Shown here: in pieces, positions 6,902 to 13,312 of the stretch | How the letters are laid out: the number at the start of each line of letters is the position of its first letter | How positions within the stretch are numbered: the first letter of the stretch is position 1 | Origin: REEB76 sp049698775 | Lineage (GTDB): Bacteria > Pseudomonadota > Gammaproteobacteria > Natronospirales > REEB76 | DNA length: 13,312 bases | Assembly (NCBI GenBank): GCA_049698775.1 | Contig: JBAVYM010000061.1 | Coordinates: forward strand, 1 to 13,312 | Direction of reading: 5' to 3' | Translations under genes and position numbers: made by a program | Notes under the pieces: generated by a model | What the model saw: only the letters and a program-made list of their open reading frames with translations | Told to the model about the DNA's origin: nothing | Database searches by the model: none

Positions 6902-7648
6902 ATGGGCGAGCAGACAATCCGGGAGATTCTCAAGCGGCGCAGCGACGACACCCAGCGGGTTATCCGGCGGCGTCGCGATCGCGCTGTCAAACGATCCAGC
7001 ACGCAGCGCCGCTCCTATAGCGTGCTGATCGTGGTGGCGATTATCATTCTGGTCATTCTCGCTGCCATTGCCTACTCGGGTTGGTTGGTGAGTCAGGTCA
7101 ATGACCGTTTCACCACCGACCGAGTGGCGAACGCCGCCGGCCGTAACGGCCTGGTCTTGAACCTGCAGGCGACCACGCAATTTCTCCCCAACACGCTGCT
7201 GGCCGCCACTGATCCAAATTTCTACAACAACAGCAATATGACCGTCAGTCCGCTGACCAGCCGTTTGGTGCGCATGTATTTTCCGGATGTCTCGGCCGCT
7301 ACCGTCAGCTTGATGGTGGTGGCCTTGCAATACGGCTATAGCCGCACCGATATTCTGGAAACATTCATCAACGATGTCGGCATGGGGATGGACAATGGCC
7401 GGCCCATCCGGGGTTTTGCCAACGCCAGCCAAGCGTATTTCAGGAAGCCGTTTGTGCAATTGCAGCCGCAGGACATTGCGTTGCTGGTGGCGCTGGCCAA
7501 CCATTCGGCCAATTTCGACCCGCGCCGTGATTCCGGGCAGGCGCTGGCCCTGCGTAATGCCGTGCTGCAAATGGATGCCGATCAAGCCGTATTGAGCCAG
7601 GCACAGGTGGATACATTCAAGAAGTTACCCTTGGATCTCGCGCCCTGA
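6902..7648 (+). CDS. Membrane-anchored GT51-like (PBP1b transglycosylase-related) protein, probably catalytically inactive
   Basis: The 248-residue protein has a strongly basic cytoplasmic tail (1–38), one membrane helix (about 40–61) and a periplasmic domain. From about residue 95 it follows the peptidoglycan glycosyltransferase domain of E. coli PBP1b. PNTLLAATDPNFY (96–108) matches the region around the ED catalytic motif, SPLTSRLVRMYF (116–127) the STLTQQLVKNLF segment, YSRTDILETFINDVGMG (146–162) the YSKDRILELYMNEVYLG segment, and RPIRGFANASQAYF (167–180) onward the IRGFxxAS..YF region. The catalytic Glu of ED is Thr103, the RK..E motif reads SA..V (131–135), and about 25 residues with the HDG and GAS motifs are missing. 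There is no transpeptidase domain. A regulatory or scaffolding role in cell-wall synthesis is inference. ATG 6902 was chosen because AGGGG lies 6 nt upstream. An in-frame ATG at 6800 would add 34 residues that do not look conserved. Confidence 0.8.
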   Translation: MGEQTIREILKRRSDDTQRVIRRRRDRAVKRSSTQRRSYSVLIVVAIIILVILAAIAYSGWLVSQVNDRFTTDRVANAAGRNGLVLNLQATTQFLPNTLLAATDPNFYNNSNMTVSPLTSRLVRMYFPDVSAATVSLMVVALQYGYSRTDILETFINDVGMGMDNGRPIRGFANASQAYFRKPFVQLQPQDIALLVALANHSANFDPRRDSGQALALRNAVLQMDADQAVLSQAQVDTFKKLPLDLAP

Positions 7649-7692
7649 CAATCCAGAAAACAGCCTCACGCAAATCAGCCGATCTTCAGGGT

Positions 7693-9642
7693 GTGTCCGA
7701 TTTTTCTGAACTGCTGGGCGCGGGCGGGGCATTCGCACAGAAGTTGCCGGACTTCTCGCCGCGCGATGCGCAGCAGATCTTGGCGAACGCTATCGGCCGT
7801 GCGCTGGCGCAGCAGGATGTGCTCATCGCCGAAGCCGGTACCGGCACCGGCAAAACCTTCGCCTATCTCGTGCCTGCGCTCTTGTCTGGCAAGCGCATCC
7901 TGATTTCCACCGGAACACGCGCACTCCAGGACCAGCTTTATCACCGCGATCTTCCGGCGGTGCGCGAGATTCTGGGCGCACCGGTCAAAGTGGCCCTGCT
8001 CAAGGGCCGCGCCAATTACCTGTGCCGCCATCGCCTTGCGCTCACTCTGCATTCGAATGAAGGGCTGTTCGACAGCCGCGAACCGACACAAGAATTGGCG
8101 CGTGTCAGCGAGTGGGCCGCCGGCACGCGCAGCGGCGAGATTGCGGAACTTGCCAGCGTGCCGGAAAACTCGCCGCTCTGGCCGCAGGTGACTTCCACGG
8201 TTGAAAACTGTCTCGGCCAGGAGTGTCCAGAATATTCCCGTTGTTTTGTGCTGGAAGCGCGCCGCCGTGCCCAGGAAGCAGATCTTGTCGTAGTCAATCA
8301 TCATCTGCTGCTAGCCGACATGCTGCTCAAAGAGGAAGGCTTCGGCGCATTGTTGCCGGGTGTGGACGCCGTGATCGTGGATGAAGCCCACCAGTTGCCT
8401 GATATTGCCACCCAGTATTTCGGTGTCAGCCTGTCCAGTCATCGGCTCAATGAATTGTTGCGGGATATCCGCAGAGAATACCAGGAGGCGGCCGCGGATA
8501 CGCCGGACTTTGAAAGCCGTTTGCAAGCAGTCGAATCGCCGCTTGCGGAATTGCAGCGGCTGAGCATGCAAGTTGCGACGCGCGCGGAATGGCAGGAGTT
8601 GCATCCGCAACATGAATTTCAGAGAGTCTTGCGGGAATTGGACCAGGCCTTGCAGGCGCTCGGACAAGGGCTGGAACAGCTCGCGGAACGTTCCACAGGC
8701 CTGGAGAATTGCCGGCAACGGACGGCAACGATTGCCGCGCGCTTGGGTCAATTTGCGGCACAGGATACGGAGCAGGCCTACGTGCGCTGGATTGAGCGCT
8801 ATGGCCGCGGTTTCAGTCTAAATTTGACTCCCCTGGATGCTGGCACACGCTTTCAGGCCTGCATGCAGGAAGCCAGTTGCACCTGGATATTCCTGTCCGC
8901 CACCTTGTCCATCAACGGCGGATTCAGGCACTTCCGCGAACGGCTCGGGCTGGAACAGGCCGAGGAATTGCTGTTGGGCAGCCCCTTCGATTACCGGCAT
9001 AACGCACTCCTATATATCCCGCGCAATCTGCCCGACGTGAACACGCCCGGGTACACCGCCGCGGTGGTGCAGGCGGCGGCCCCGGTGGTTCACGCCAGCG
9101 GCGGCCGTGCCTTTCTGTTATTCACCAGTCGCCGGGCCTTGCAGGAGGCGGCGGAACTGGTGCGCACGCAGTGGCCGTTTCCGCTGCTGGTGCAGGGCGA
9201 GGCGCCGCGTCGGCGCCTGCTGGAGCGTTTCCGCGAACTCGGCAACGCGGTGTTGCTCGGCACCGCCAGTTTCTGGGAGGGCGTGGACGTGAAAGGTCCG
9301 GCCTTGTCGGTGGTGGTGATTGACCGGCTGCCCTTCGCCTCGCCCGGCGATCCGGTGATGAAGGCGCGGCTCGCGGCATTCGAGCGTCAGGGCCGCGAAC
9401 CCTTCATGGAATACCAGTTGCCGCAGGCGGTGCTGGCGCTCAAGCAGGGTGTGGGCCGTCTGATCCGCGACGACAGCGACACCGGTGTGCTGATGTTGTG
9501 CGATCCACGCGTGACGCGCCGCGGATACGGCAAACTGTTTCTGGACAGCTTGCCGCCCATGAGCCGGACGGACAAATTGCAGGACGTGCAGACTTTCGTG
9601 GCCCGTATCCTGCCAGCGCATGCGCAACGAGCGGCACCGTGA
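7693..9642 (+). CDS. yoaA: DinG/Rad3-family ATP-dependent iron–sulphur DNA helicase YoaA
   Basis: This is a superfamily 2, XPD-like 5'-3' DNA helicase. E. coli YoaA acts in DNA damage tolerance with HolC. The 649 residues are near YoaA's length and shorter than DinG. Visible motifs are AEAGTGTGKT (46–55, Walker A, Lys54), four cysteines for a 4Fe–4S cluster (Cys111, 173, 178 and 184), VNHHLLLAD (201–209), the Walker B VDEAHQLPD (229–237), and the C-terminal helicase motifs SATLS, GTASFWEGVDVKG and QGVGRLIRD. The start is GTG 7693, which is the first usable start in this frame. An AGGG sits too close to it to be a good ribosome binding site, so translation may depend on the upstream gene, which ends 44 bp earlier. 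The 3' end overlaps tsaB by 4 bp. Confidence 0.93.
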   Translation: MSDFSELLGAGGAFAQKLPDFSPRDAQQILANAIGRALAQQDVLIAEAGTGTGKTFAYLVPALLSGKRILISTGTRALQDQLYHRDLPAVREILGAPVKVALLKGRANYLCRHRLALTLHSNEGLFDSREPTQELARVSEWAAGTRSGEIAELASVPENSPLWPQVTSTVENCLGQECPEYSRCFVLEARRRAQEADLVVVNHHLLLADMLLKEEGFGALLPGVDAVIVDEAHQLPDIATQYFGVSLSSHRLNELLRDIRREYQEAAADTPDFESRLQAVESPLAELQRLSMQVATRAEWQELHPQHEFQRVLRELDQALQALGQGLEQLAERSTGLENCRQRTATIAARLGQFAAQDTEQAYVRWIERYGRGFSLNLTPLDAGTRFQACMQEASCTWIFLSATLSINGGFRHFRERLGLEQAEELLLGSPFDYRHNALLYIPRNLPDVNTPGYTAAVVQAAAPVVHASGGRAFLLFTSRRALQEAAELVRTQWPFPLLVQGEAPRRRLLERFRELGNAVLLGTASFWEGVDVKGPALSVVVIDRLPFASPGDPVMKARLAAFERQGREPFMEYQLPQAVLALKQGVGRLIRDDSDTGVLMLCDPRVTRRGYGKLFLDSLPPMSRTDKLQDVQTFVARILPAHAQRAAP

Positions 9643-10325
9643 AAGTCCTGGCGCTGGAAACTTCAACCGAGCGCTGCTCGGCGGCCTTGCTGGTTGACGG
9701 CCAAGTGAGGGAACGTGCGCAAACCGCGGTGCGCGCCCATGCGGAATTGATTTTGCCCATGGTGGAGTCTTTACTCGCGGAAGCGGAACTCTCCTTGAAG
9801 CAACTGGATGCGCTGGCATTCGGGCGCGGGCCCGGCGCTTTTACAGGCGTGCGGGTGGCGACGGCGATGGTGCAGGGATTGGCGTTCGGCGCGGATCGGC
9901 CGGTGGTGCCGGTGTCGGATCTCGCGGCCCTGGCGGCGGGCGCGCACCGTCAATACGGAAAAGAGAAAATCCTCGCCTGTCTGGATGCACGCATGCAGGA
10001 AGTTTATTGGTGCGCCTATGACGTTTCTGCGCCCGATCGTCTCAGTGCATATGGGCCGGAGCAGTTAAGCGCGGCTGACGGCGTGCTGGCGCCCGGCAAG
10101 GGTCCATGGTTTGGCGCGGGTTCGGGCTTTGCCACCCATGGCCAGACACTCACGGTCCGGCTTGGCGGCGTGTTGGATGGGCAAGATGCGGCATTGCTGC
10201 CGACGGCACGGGATATTGCAGCTCTTGCAGTCCCGCTGCTGGCGCAAGGACAGGCGGTAAGCGCGGAGACGGCCCTGCCGGTGTATCTGCGCGACCAGGT
10301 GGCCAAACCAAAGTCCGCCGTGTAA
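9639..10325 (+). CDS. tsaB: tRNA N6-threonylcarbamoyladenosine biosynthesis protein TsaB
   Basis: TsaB is the inactive ASKHA-fold partner that, with TsaD and TsaE, transfers the threonylcarbamoyl group from TsaC product to A37 of ANN-decoding tRNAs in the cytosol. The 228-residue length is normal. The N-terminus VLALETSTERCSAAL is the classic TsaB start, and FGRGPGAFTGVRVA corresponds to the conserved GPGSFTGVR motif (about residues 62–75). A further conserved region is LDARMQEVYW. The GTG at 9639 is chosen because it begins exactly at the family N-terminus. Its GTGA overlaps the yoaA stop, implying translational coupling, and no separate Shine–Dalgarno is clear. A longer in-frame extension to 9498 lies inside yoaA and is not conserved. 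tsaB and yoaA are also neighbours in E. coli. Confidence 0.95.
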   Translation: MKVLALETSTERCSAALLVDGQVRERAQTAVRAHAELILPMVESLLAEAELSLKQLDALAFGRGPGAFTGVRVATAMVQGLAFGADRPVVPVSDLAALAAGAHRQYGKEKILACLDARMQEVYWCAYDVSAPDRLSAYGPEQLSAADGVLAPGKGPWFGAGSGFATHGQTLTVRLGGVLDGQDAALLPTARDIAALAVPLLAQGQAVSAETALPVYLRDQVAKPKSAV

Positions 10326-10341
10326 CCGGCCTGTCATATAT
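10320..10341 (+). promoter_or_regulatory. Candidate Pho box upstream of phoB
   Basis: CTGTCAT at 10331–10337 is a perfect PhoB half-site followed by AT-rich ATAT. Eleven bases upstream, 10320–10326 reads GTGTAAC, a 4 of 7 match that overlaps the tsaB stop codon. The perfect half-site ends 10 bases before the -10 candidate at 10348, the same geometry as in the E. coli phoA promoter, where the Pho box replaces the -35. This suggests autoregulation of phoB. Confidence 0.6.
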
Positions 10342-10347
10342 GCTTGC

Positions 10348-10353
10348 TTTAAT
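10348..10353 (+). promoter_or_regulatory. -10 element of the phoB promoter
   Basis: TTTAAT (TATAAT with one mismatch) lies 10 bases after the Pho half-site and 26 bases before the phoB ATG. It predicts a transcription start near 10360 and a leader of roughly 20 nt. There is no independent -35 consensus, as expected for a PhoB-activated promoter. Confidence 0.5.
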
Positions 10354-10379
10354 ACGCACGCCCTGAACGTGACGAATTC

Positions 10380-11078
10380 ATGACCGAAAAGCACATATTG
10401 ATTGTGGAGGATGAGCGTCCCTTGCGGGAGATGGCCGCGTTCGGTTTGCAGCGGGCAGGCTATAAAGTTACCGAAACCGGCGATTGCAGCGCCGCCCGCG
10501 CCGCCATCGCCGACCGCTTGCCGGACCTGCTGCTGCTGGACTGGATGCTGCCGGACATGAGCGGACTGGAATTCGCGCGTGCCCTGCGGCGTGACGACAC
10601 GACGCAAGATTTGCCTATCATCATGCTCACGGCCAGGGCAGCGGAAGACGACAAGGTGACCGGATTGCAGAGCGGCGTGGATGACTACATCACCAAGCCG
10701 TTCTCGGCGCGCGAGCTGGCAGCGCGCATCGAAGCGGTGTTGCGGCGCACGGGCGATCACCAGGAACACCTGGTGTCGGATGCCATAGACATGAACACGG
10801 TCAGCCACCGGGTCACCATCCATGGCAAGGAGATTGCGTTGGGGCCGACGGAATACCGCCTGCTCAAATTCTTTATGACCCATCCGGAACGTGTTTTCAG
10901 CCGCGGCCAGTTGCTGGATCGGGTGTGGAGCGGTGTGTATGTGGAAGAGCGCACCGTGGACGTGCATATTCGCCGCCTGCGGCGTGTATTGGAAGATCAC
11001 GGCTGTGAGCATTACGTGGAAACCGTGCGCGGCAGCGGCTACCGTTTTTCGCCCCAACCGCAAGAGCACCATGCATGA
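10380..11078 (+). CDS. phoB: Phosphate regulon response regulator PhoB
   Basis: This 232-residue OmpR/PhoB-type transcription factor activates the phosphate-starvation regulon when phosphorylated by PhoR. The receiver domain (1–120) has the acidic pocket Glu10/Asp11, phospho-acceptor Asp54 in LLLLDWMLPD, Thr84 and Lys106 (DDYITKPF). The winged-helix DNA-binding domain (about 130–227) has ALGPTEYRLLKFF, RVFSRGQLLDRVW, the recognition-helix region ERTVDVHIRRLRR and the final wing VRGSGYRF. Length and motifs are those of E. coli PhoB (229 residues). ATG 10380 is the family start. The ribosome binding site is weak. Its stop overlaps phoR in an ATGA, so the two are translationally coupled. The upstream Pho box suggests positive autoregulation. 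Confidence 0.96.
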   Translation: MTEKHILIVEDERPLREMAAFGLQRAGYKVTETGDCSAARAAIADRLPDLLLLDWMLPDMSGLEFARALRRDDTTQDLPIIMLTARAAEDDKVTGLQSGVDDYITKPFSARELAARIEAVLRRTGDHQEHLVSDAIDMNTVSHRVTIHGKEIALGPTEYRLLKFFMTHPERVFSRGQLLDRVWSGVYVEERTVDVHIRRLRRVLEDHGCEHYVETVRGSGYRFSPQPQEHHA

Positions 11079-12385
11079 ACCGCGGCTGGCCCCTGGAACT
11101 GCTGAGTTTGGCAGCGCTGCTGATTGTCGCGGTGATCGTGGGCTGGATTCTCGGCTATGCTGGCGTCTGGCTGTTCATCGCGGTTTCACTTTACCTCGCC
11201 TGGCACATGCTGAACCTGTACCGGTTGGAACGCTGGCTGAGCCGCAGCCGCCGCTTTGACATACCCCGGGTCTGGGGAGTGTGGGGCGAGGTATTCAATC
11301 ATTTCTATCAACTGAGGCGCCGCGAGCGCGAACGCAAACGGCGACTGGCGCAATTGCTACGTGAAATCCGCGATTCATCCGTGGCCATGCCTGATGGCAT
11401 CGTGATTCTGGATAAGGTGGGCGAGATCCGCTGGTTGAACGCGGCGGCGGGCCGGCTGTTGCATTTGCGTGTTCCCCAGGACGTTGGCCAGCGCCTGCCC
11501 AATCTGGTGCGGCATCCGGACTTCATTCATTATCTGAACGGCAGGGATTACGCTGAACCGGTGTCGCTGGTGTCACCGTTTTCCCGTGGCCAGTATCTGA
11601 CCCTGAGCATTGTGCCTTACGGCGAAGATCAGCGGTTGGTGCTGGTGCGCGACACCACGCGGCTGCATCGTCTCGAAGAAATGCGCAGGGAGTTTGTGGC
11701 CAACGCTTCCCATGAACTGCGTTCACCGCTGACCGTCATGAGCGGTTACGTGGAAGCCATGCGTGAAGATGAACGGCTGCGTGAAACCTGGGACCAGCCG
11801 TTGCAGGCCATGCGGCAACAGACCGCGCGCATGACGGCGATTGTCAGCGATCTCTTGGAACTGTCGCGCCTGGAAACCGAGCAGCGGCAGGCGCCGTTCG
11901 CGCCAGTGAATGTGGCGGAGCTTATCCGGCGCATCCGTGACGAAGCCCTGTCCATGGGCCAGGGGCCGCCCGATATCGGACTGGAAGTGGACGAGACCCT
12001 GATACTATTGGGCGCGGAGCGCGAGCTATACAGCGCCTTTTCCAATCTGGTATTCAACGCCGTGAAGTACACGTCCGCGGACGGCCGGGTGACCATCATT
12101 TGGGCCAGCGACGACGATGGCGCGCAGTTTACTGTCGCGGACACCGGCATCGGCATCCCGGCCGCGCACATCCCGCGCCTGACGGAACGCTTCTACCGAG
12201 TGGACAAATCCCGCCAGCGGGACAGTGGCGGCACCGGTCTGGGGCTGGCCATCGTCAAGCACGTGCTGCAGCATCATGGCGCCATTTTGAGCATTGAAAG
12301 CGAACCCGGCCGCGGCAGCCGCTTCACCTGCCGGTTTGACCGGGAACGCGTCAGCCGCACAACCGGCAAAGCGAGTACGGGCTGA
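11075..12385 (+). CDS. phoR: Phosphate regulon sensor histidine kinase PhoR
   Basis: This inner-membrane histidine kinase of 436 residues (E. coli PhoR has 431) phosphorylates PhoB under phosphate limitation and dephosphorylates it in excess. Two hydrophobic segments at about 8–27 and 30–47 form the membrane anchor with almost no periplasmic loop, as in other PhoR proteins. A basic linker (80–92) leads to a PAS domain (about 98–190, with MPDGIVILD and WLNAAAGRLL). The DHp helix has the H-box FVANASHELRSPLT with His213. The ATPase domain has the N-box FNAVKY (Asn328), DTGIGIP (356–362) and GGTGLGLAIVKHV (385–397). Lack of a periplasmic sensor fits sensing through PhoU and the Pst transporter. 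The ATG overlaps the phoB stop by 4 bp. Confidence 0.96.
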   Translation: MNRGWPLELLSLAALLIVAVIVGWILGYAGVWLFIAVSLYLAWHMLNLYRLERWLSRSRRFDIPRVWGVWGEVFNHFYQLRRRERERKRRLAQLLREIRDSSVAMPDGIVILDKVGEIRWLNAAAGRLLHLRVPQDVGQRLPNLVRHPDFIHYLNGRDYAEPVSLVSPFSRGQYLTLSIVPYGEDQRLVLVRDTTRLHRLEEMRREFVANASHELRSPLTVMSGYVEAMREDERLRETWDQPLQAMRQQTARMTAIVSDLLELSRLETEQRQAPFAPVNVAELIRRIRDEALSMGQGPPDIGLEVDETLILLGAERELYSAFSNLVFNAVKYTSADGRVTIIWASDDDGAQFTVADTGIGIPAAHIPRLTERFYRVDKSRQRDSGGTGLGLAIVKHVLQHHGAILSIESEPGRGSRFTCRFDRERVSRTTGKASTG

Positions 12386-12411
12386 ATCATGCGTTTGTTC
12401 AGCCGCTTGCG

Positions 12412-12417
12412 TATACT
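12412..12417 (+). promoter_or_regulatory. Possible internal phoU promoter (-10)
   Basis: TATACT in the 61-bp gap between phoR and phoU resembles a -10 box 30 bp before the phoU ATG. No convincing -35 precedes it at the usual spacing. phoU may be read mainly from the phoB promoter, with this as a minor secondary start. Confidence 0.25.
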
Positions 12418-12435
12418 GTTTTCGTAAACGTCCCC

Positions 12436-12440
12436 GAGGA
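12436..12440 (+). promoter_or_regulatory. Ribosome binding site of phoU
   Basis: GAGGA lies 6 nt before the ATG at 12447. It fixes this as the phoU start, which also matches the family N-terminus. An in-frame ATG at 12294, inside phoR, would add 51 non-conserved residues. Confidence 0.75.
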
Positions 12441-12446
12441 ACTTGC

Positions 12447-13166
12447 ATGGACAAGCTGAATCTCACTCACCACATTTCCCAGAAGTTCAACGAGGAGCTG
12501 GAGAGTATCCGCAACCGCGTGCTCGCCATGGGCGGACTGGTGGAGCAGCAGATTGCGGATGCGCTGCGCGCCTTGACCGCAGGCGACAGCGAGTTGGGCC
12601 GCAGCATCGAGCAGCAGGATTACAAGGTCAACCAGATGGAAGTGGCGATTGACGAGGAATGCAACAGGATTCTGGCGCGCCGCCAGCCGGCGGCCAGTGA
12701 TTTGCGCCTGATTCTCGCCATCATCAAGACCATCACCGACCTGGAACGCATCGGCGACGAAGCCGAAAAGATCGGACGCTTGGCGGCACGGCTGGCTGAG
12801 ACCGAACGGCCCGGTGACCGTTACCTGGCCTTGCAACATCTGGGCAGTCATGTGCAGGGCATGGTGCATGACGCGCTCGACGCCTTCGCGCGCATGGACG
12901 CGGAAGCCGCAGTGCGGGTGGCGCGCGAGGACGCGCGTGTGGATGACGAATACGAAGCACTTTCCCGTCAGTCCATCACCTTCATGATGGAAGACCCACA
13001 TTCCATCCGCCAGGTGTTGGACGTGATGTGGTCGGCACGTGCGCTGGAGCGCATTGGCGATCACGCCACCAACATCTGCGAATATGTGGTGTACCTGGTG
13101 CAGGGCAAGGATGTGCGGCATGCCGGCTTCGAGGCCATGGAACGCGAAGTCCGCGCCGATTCCTGA
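12447..13166 (+). CDS. phoU: Phosphate signalling modulator PhoU
   Basis: PhoU is a cytosolic all-helical protein that links the PstSCAB transporter to PhoR and represses the Pho regulon when phosphate is plentiful. At 239 residues it matches the family. It contains two PhoU three-helix repeats, each with the metal-binding E..xxGDxxxxI signature: LERIGDEAEKIGR (99–111) and LERIGDHATNICE (200–212). The conserved ending VVYLVQGKDVRH (214–225) is also present. The start is set by a GAGGA site. The gene follows phoR after 61 bp and probably belongs to the phoB transcript. In E. coli phoU is the last gene of the pst operon. Here it is attached to phoBR and no pst gene is visible on either side. 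Confidence 0.96.
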   Translation: MDKLNLTHHISQKFNEELESIRNRVLAMGGLVEQQIADALRALTAGDSELGRSIEQQDYKVNQMEVAIDEECNRILARRQPAASDLRLILAIIKTITDLERIGDEAEKIGRLAARLAETERPGDRYLALQHLGSHVQGMVHDALDAFARMDAEAAVRVAREDARVDDEYEALSRQSITFMMEDPHSIRQVLDVMWSARALERIGDHATNICEYVVYLVQGKDVRHAGFEAMEREVRADS

Positions 13167-13236
13167 TTGCCGTCTACGTATGGCAGGGAGGGTGTCTTAG
13201 ATTTTGTGTATTCGGGTTTGGTTTTGGTTTCATTTC
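13167..13236. other. AT-richer intergenic stretch after phoU
   Basis: This gap contains no open gene, no good intrinsic terminator and a run of G/T-rich repeats (GGTTT-type units around 13213–13230). Its GC content, about a third to 40 % over 13196–13240, is clearly below that of the flanking genes. It may mark a boundary between the conserved pho block and accessory DNA. Confidence 0.4.
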
Positions 13237-13312
13237 TTAGTGCTGTGGCATCCGCTCTTCATATTGGATGGTAAATCTATTCAGGGCAGCCTTCCAGTCC
13301 CGCAGTGGCATG
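13237..13312 (-). CDS. C-terminal tail of an unrecognised minus-strand gene (partial)
   Basis: Reading leftwards from the right edge, the minus strand is open for 24 codons and ends at a TAA (13237–13239). The visible peptide contains LRDWKAALNRF and ends in EERMPQH. It is amphipathic and charged, with plausible protein-like composition, but too short to assign. A transposase or other accessory gene tail is possible and not demonstrated. It would be convergent with phoU. Confidence 0.35.
   Translation of the reverse strand, partial: MPLRDWKAALNRFTIQYEERMPQH

Noticed and set aside
9118..9819. Minus-strand open frame opposite the end of yoaA and start of tsaB
   Set aside because: It is a shadow of helicase motifs on the other strand, with Arg/Pro/His-rich composition and no ribosome binding site.
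10065..11072. 335-codon minus-strand open frame across tsaB and phoB
   Set aside because: It is fully antisense to two unmistakable genes, and its translation shows no recognisable motif.
12294..12446. Extension of PhoU upstream into phoR
   Set aside because: The extra 51 residues are Ala/Cys-rich out-of-frame translation of phoR, and the GAGGA site and family N-terminus place the start at 12447.

Overview
The window looks like a chromosomal segment of a GC-rich Gammaproteobacterium. The reasons are the dense coding, start/stop overlaps between genes, the yoaA–tsaB pair that is also adjacent in Escherichia coli, and E. coli-like PhoB, PhoR and PhoU. I cannot name the genus. There are no rRNA, tRNA or CRISPR features and no complete mobile element.

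Layout. (1) Positions 2–3913 (+) hold the 3' part of a very large, Gly/Ser/Asn/Thr-rich repetitive surface protein that resembles a filamentous-haemagglutinin or two-partner-secretion adhesin. It starts with an A-A-B-A-B series of tandem modules carrying RTX-like GGxGND motifs, continues as beta-helix-like repeats, and ends in a short tail with two cysteines. (2) Positions 3993–4895 (+) encode a 300-residue soluble protein with a C-terminal FHA domain and an unrecognised helical N-terminus. (3) Positions 4960–6702 (-) encode a GTP-dependent phosphoenolpyruvate carboxykinase, convergent with the FHA gene across a hairpin that may terminate both. (4) Positions 6902–7648 (+) encode a single-pass membrane protein that aligns with the GT51 glycosyltransferase domain of PBP1b but has lost its catalytic residues. 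It is divergent from pckG across a 199-bp region holding a self-complementary -10 box and a GC hairpin. (5) Positions 7693–10325 (+) hold the iron–sulphur helicase yoaA and the tRNA t6A gene tsaB, which overlap by 4 bp. (6) Positions 10380–13166 (+) hold phoB, phoR and phoU. phoB and phoR overlap by 4 bp, and a plausible Pho box overlaps the tsaB stop codon. (7) The last roughly 145 bp are more AT-rich and contain the tail of an unrecognised minus-strand reading frame.

Functionally, phoBRU forms the phosphate-starvation signalling unit: sensor kinase, response regulator and the PhoU modulator. The pst transporter genes with which PhoU normally works are not in the window. PckG serves gluconeogenesis and anaplerosis. 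YoaA and TsaB are housekeeping DNA-repair and tRNA-modification proteins.

The least conventional items are the apparently catalytically dead GT51 protein, the adhesin's module architecture and cysteine tail with an FHA protein next to it, and the symmetric promoter element between pckG and the GT51-like gene.
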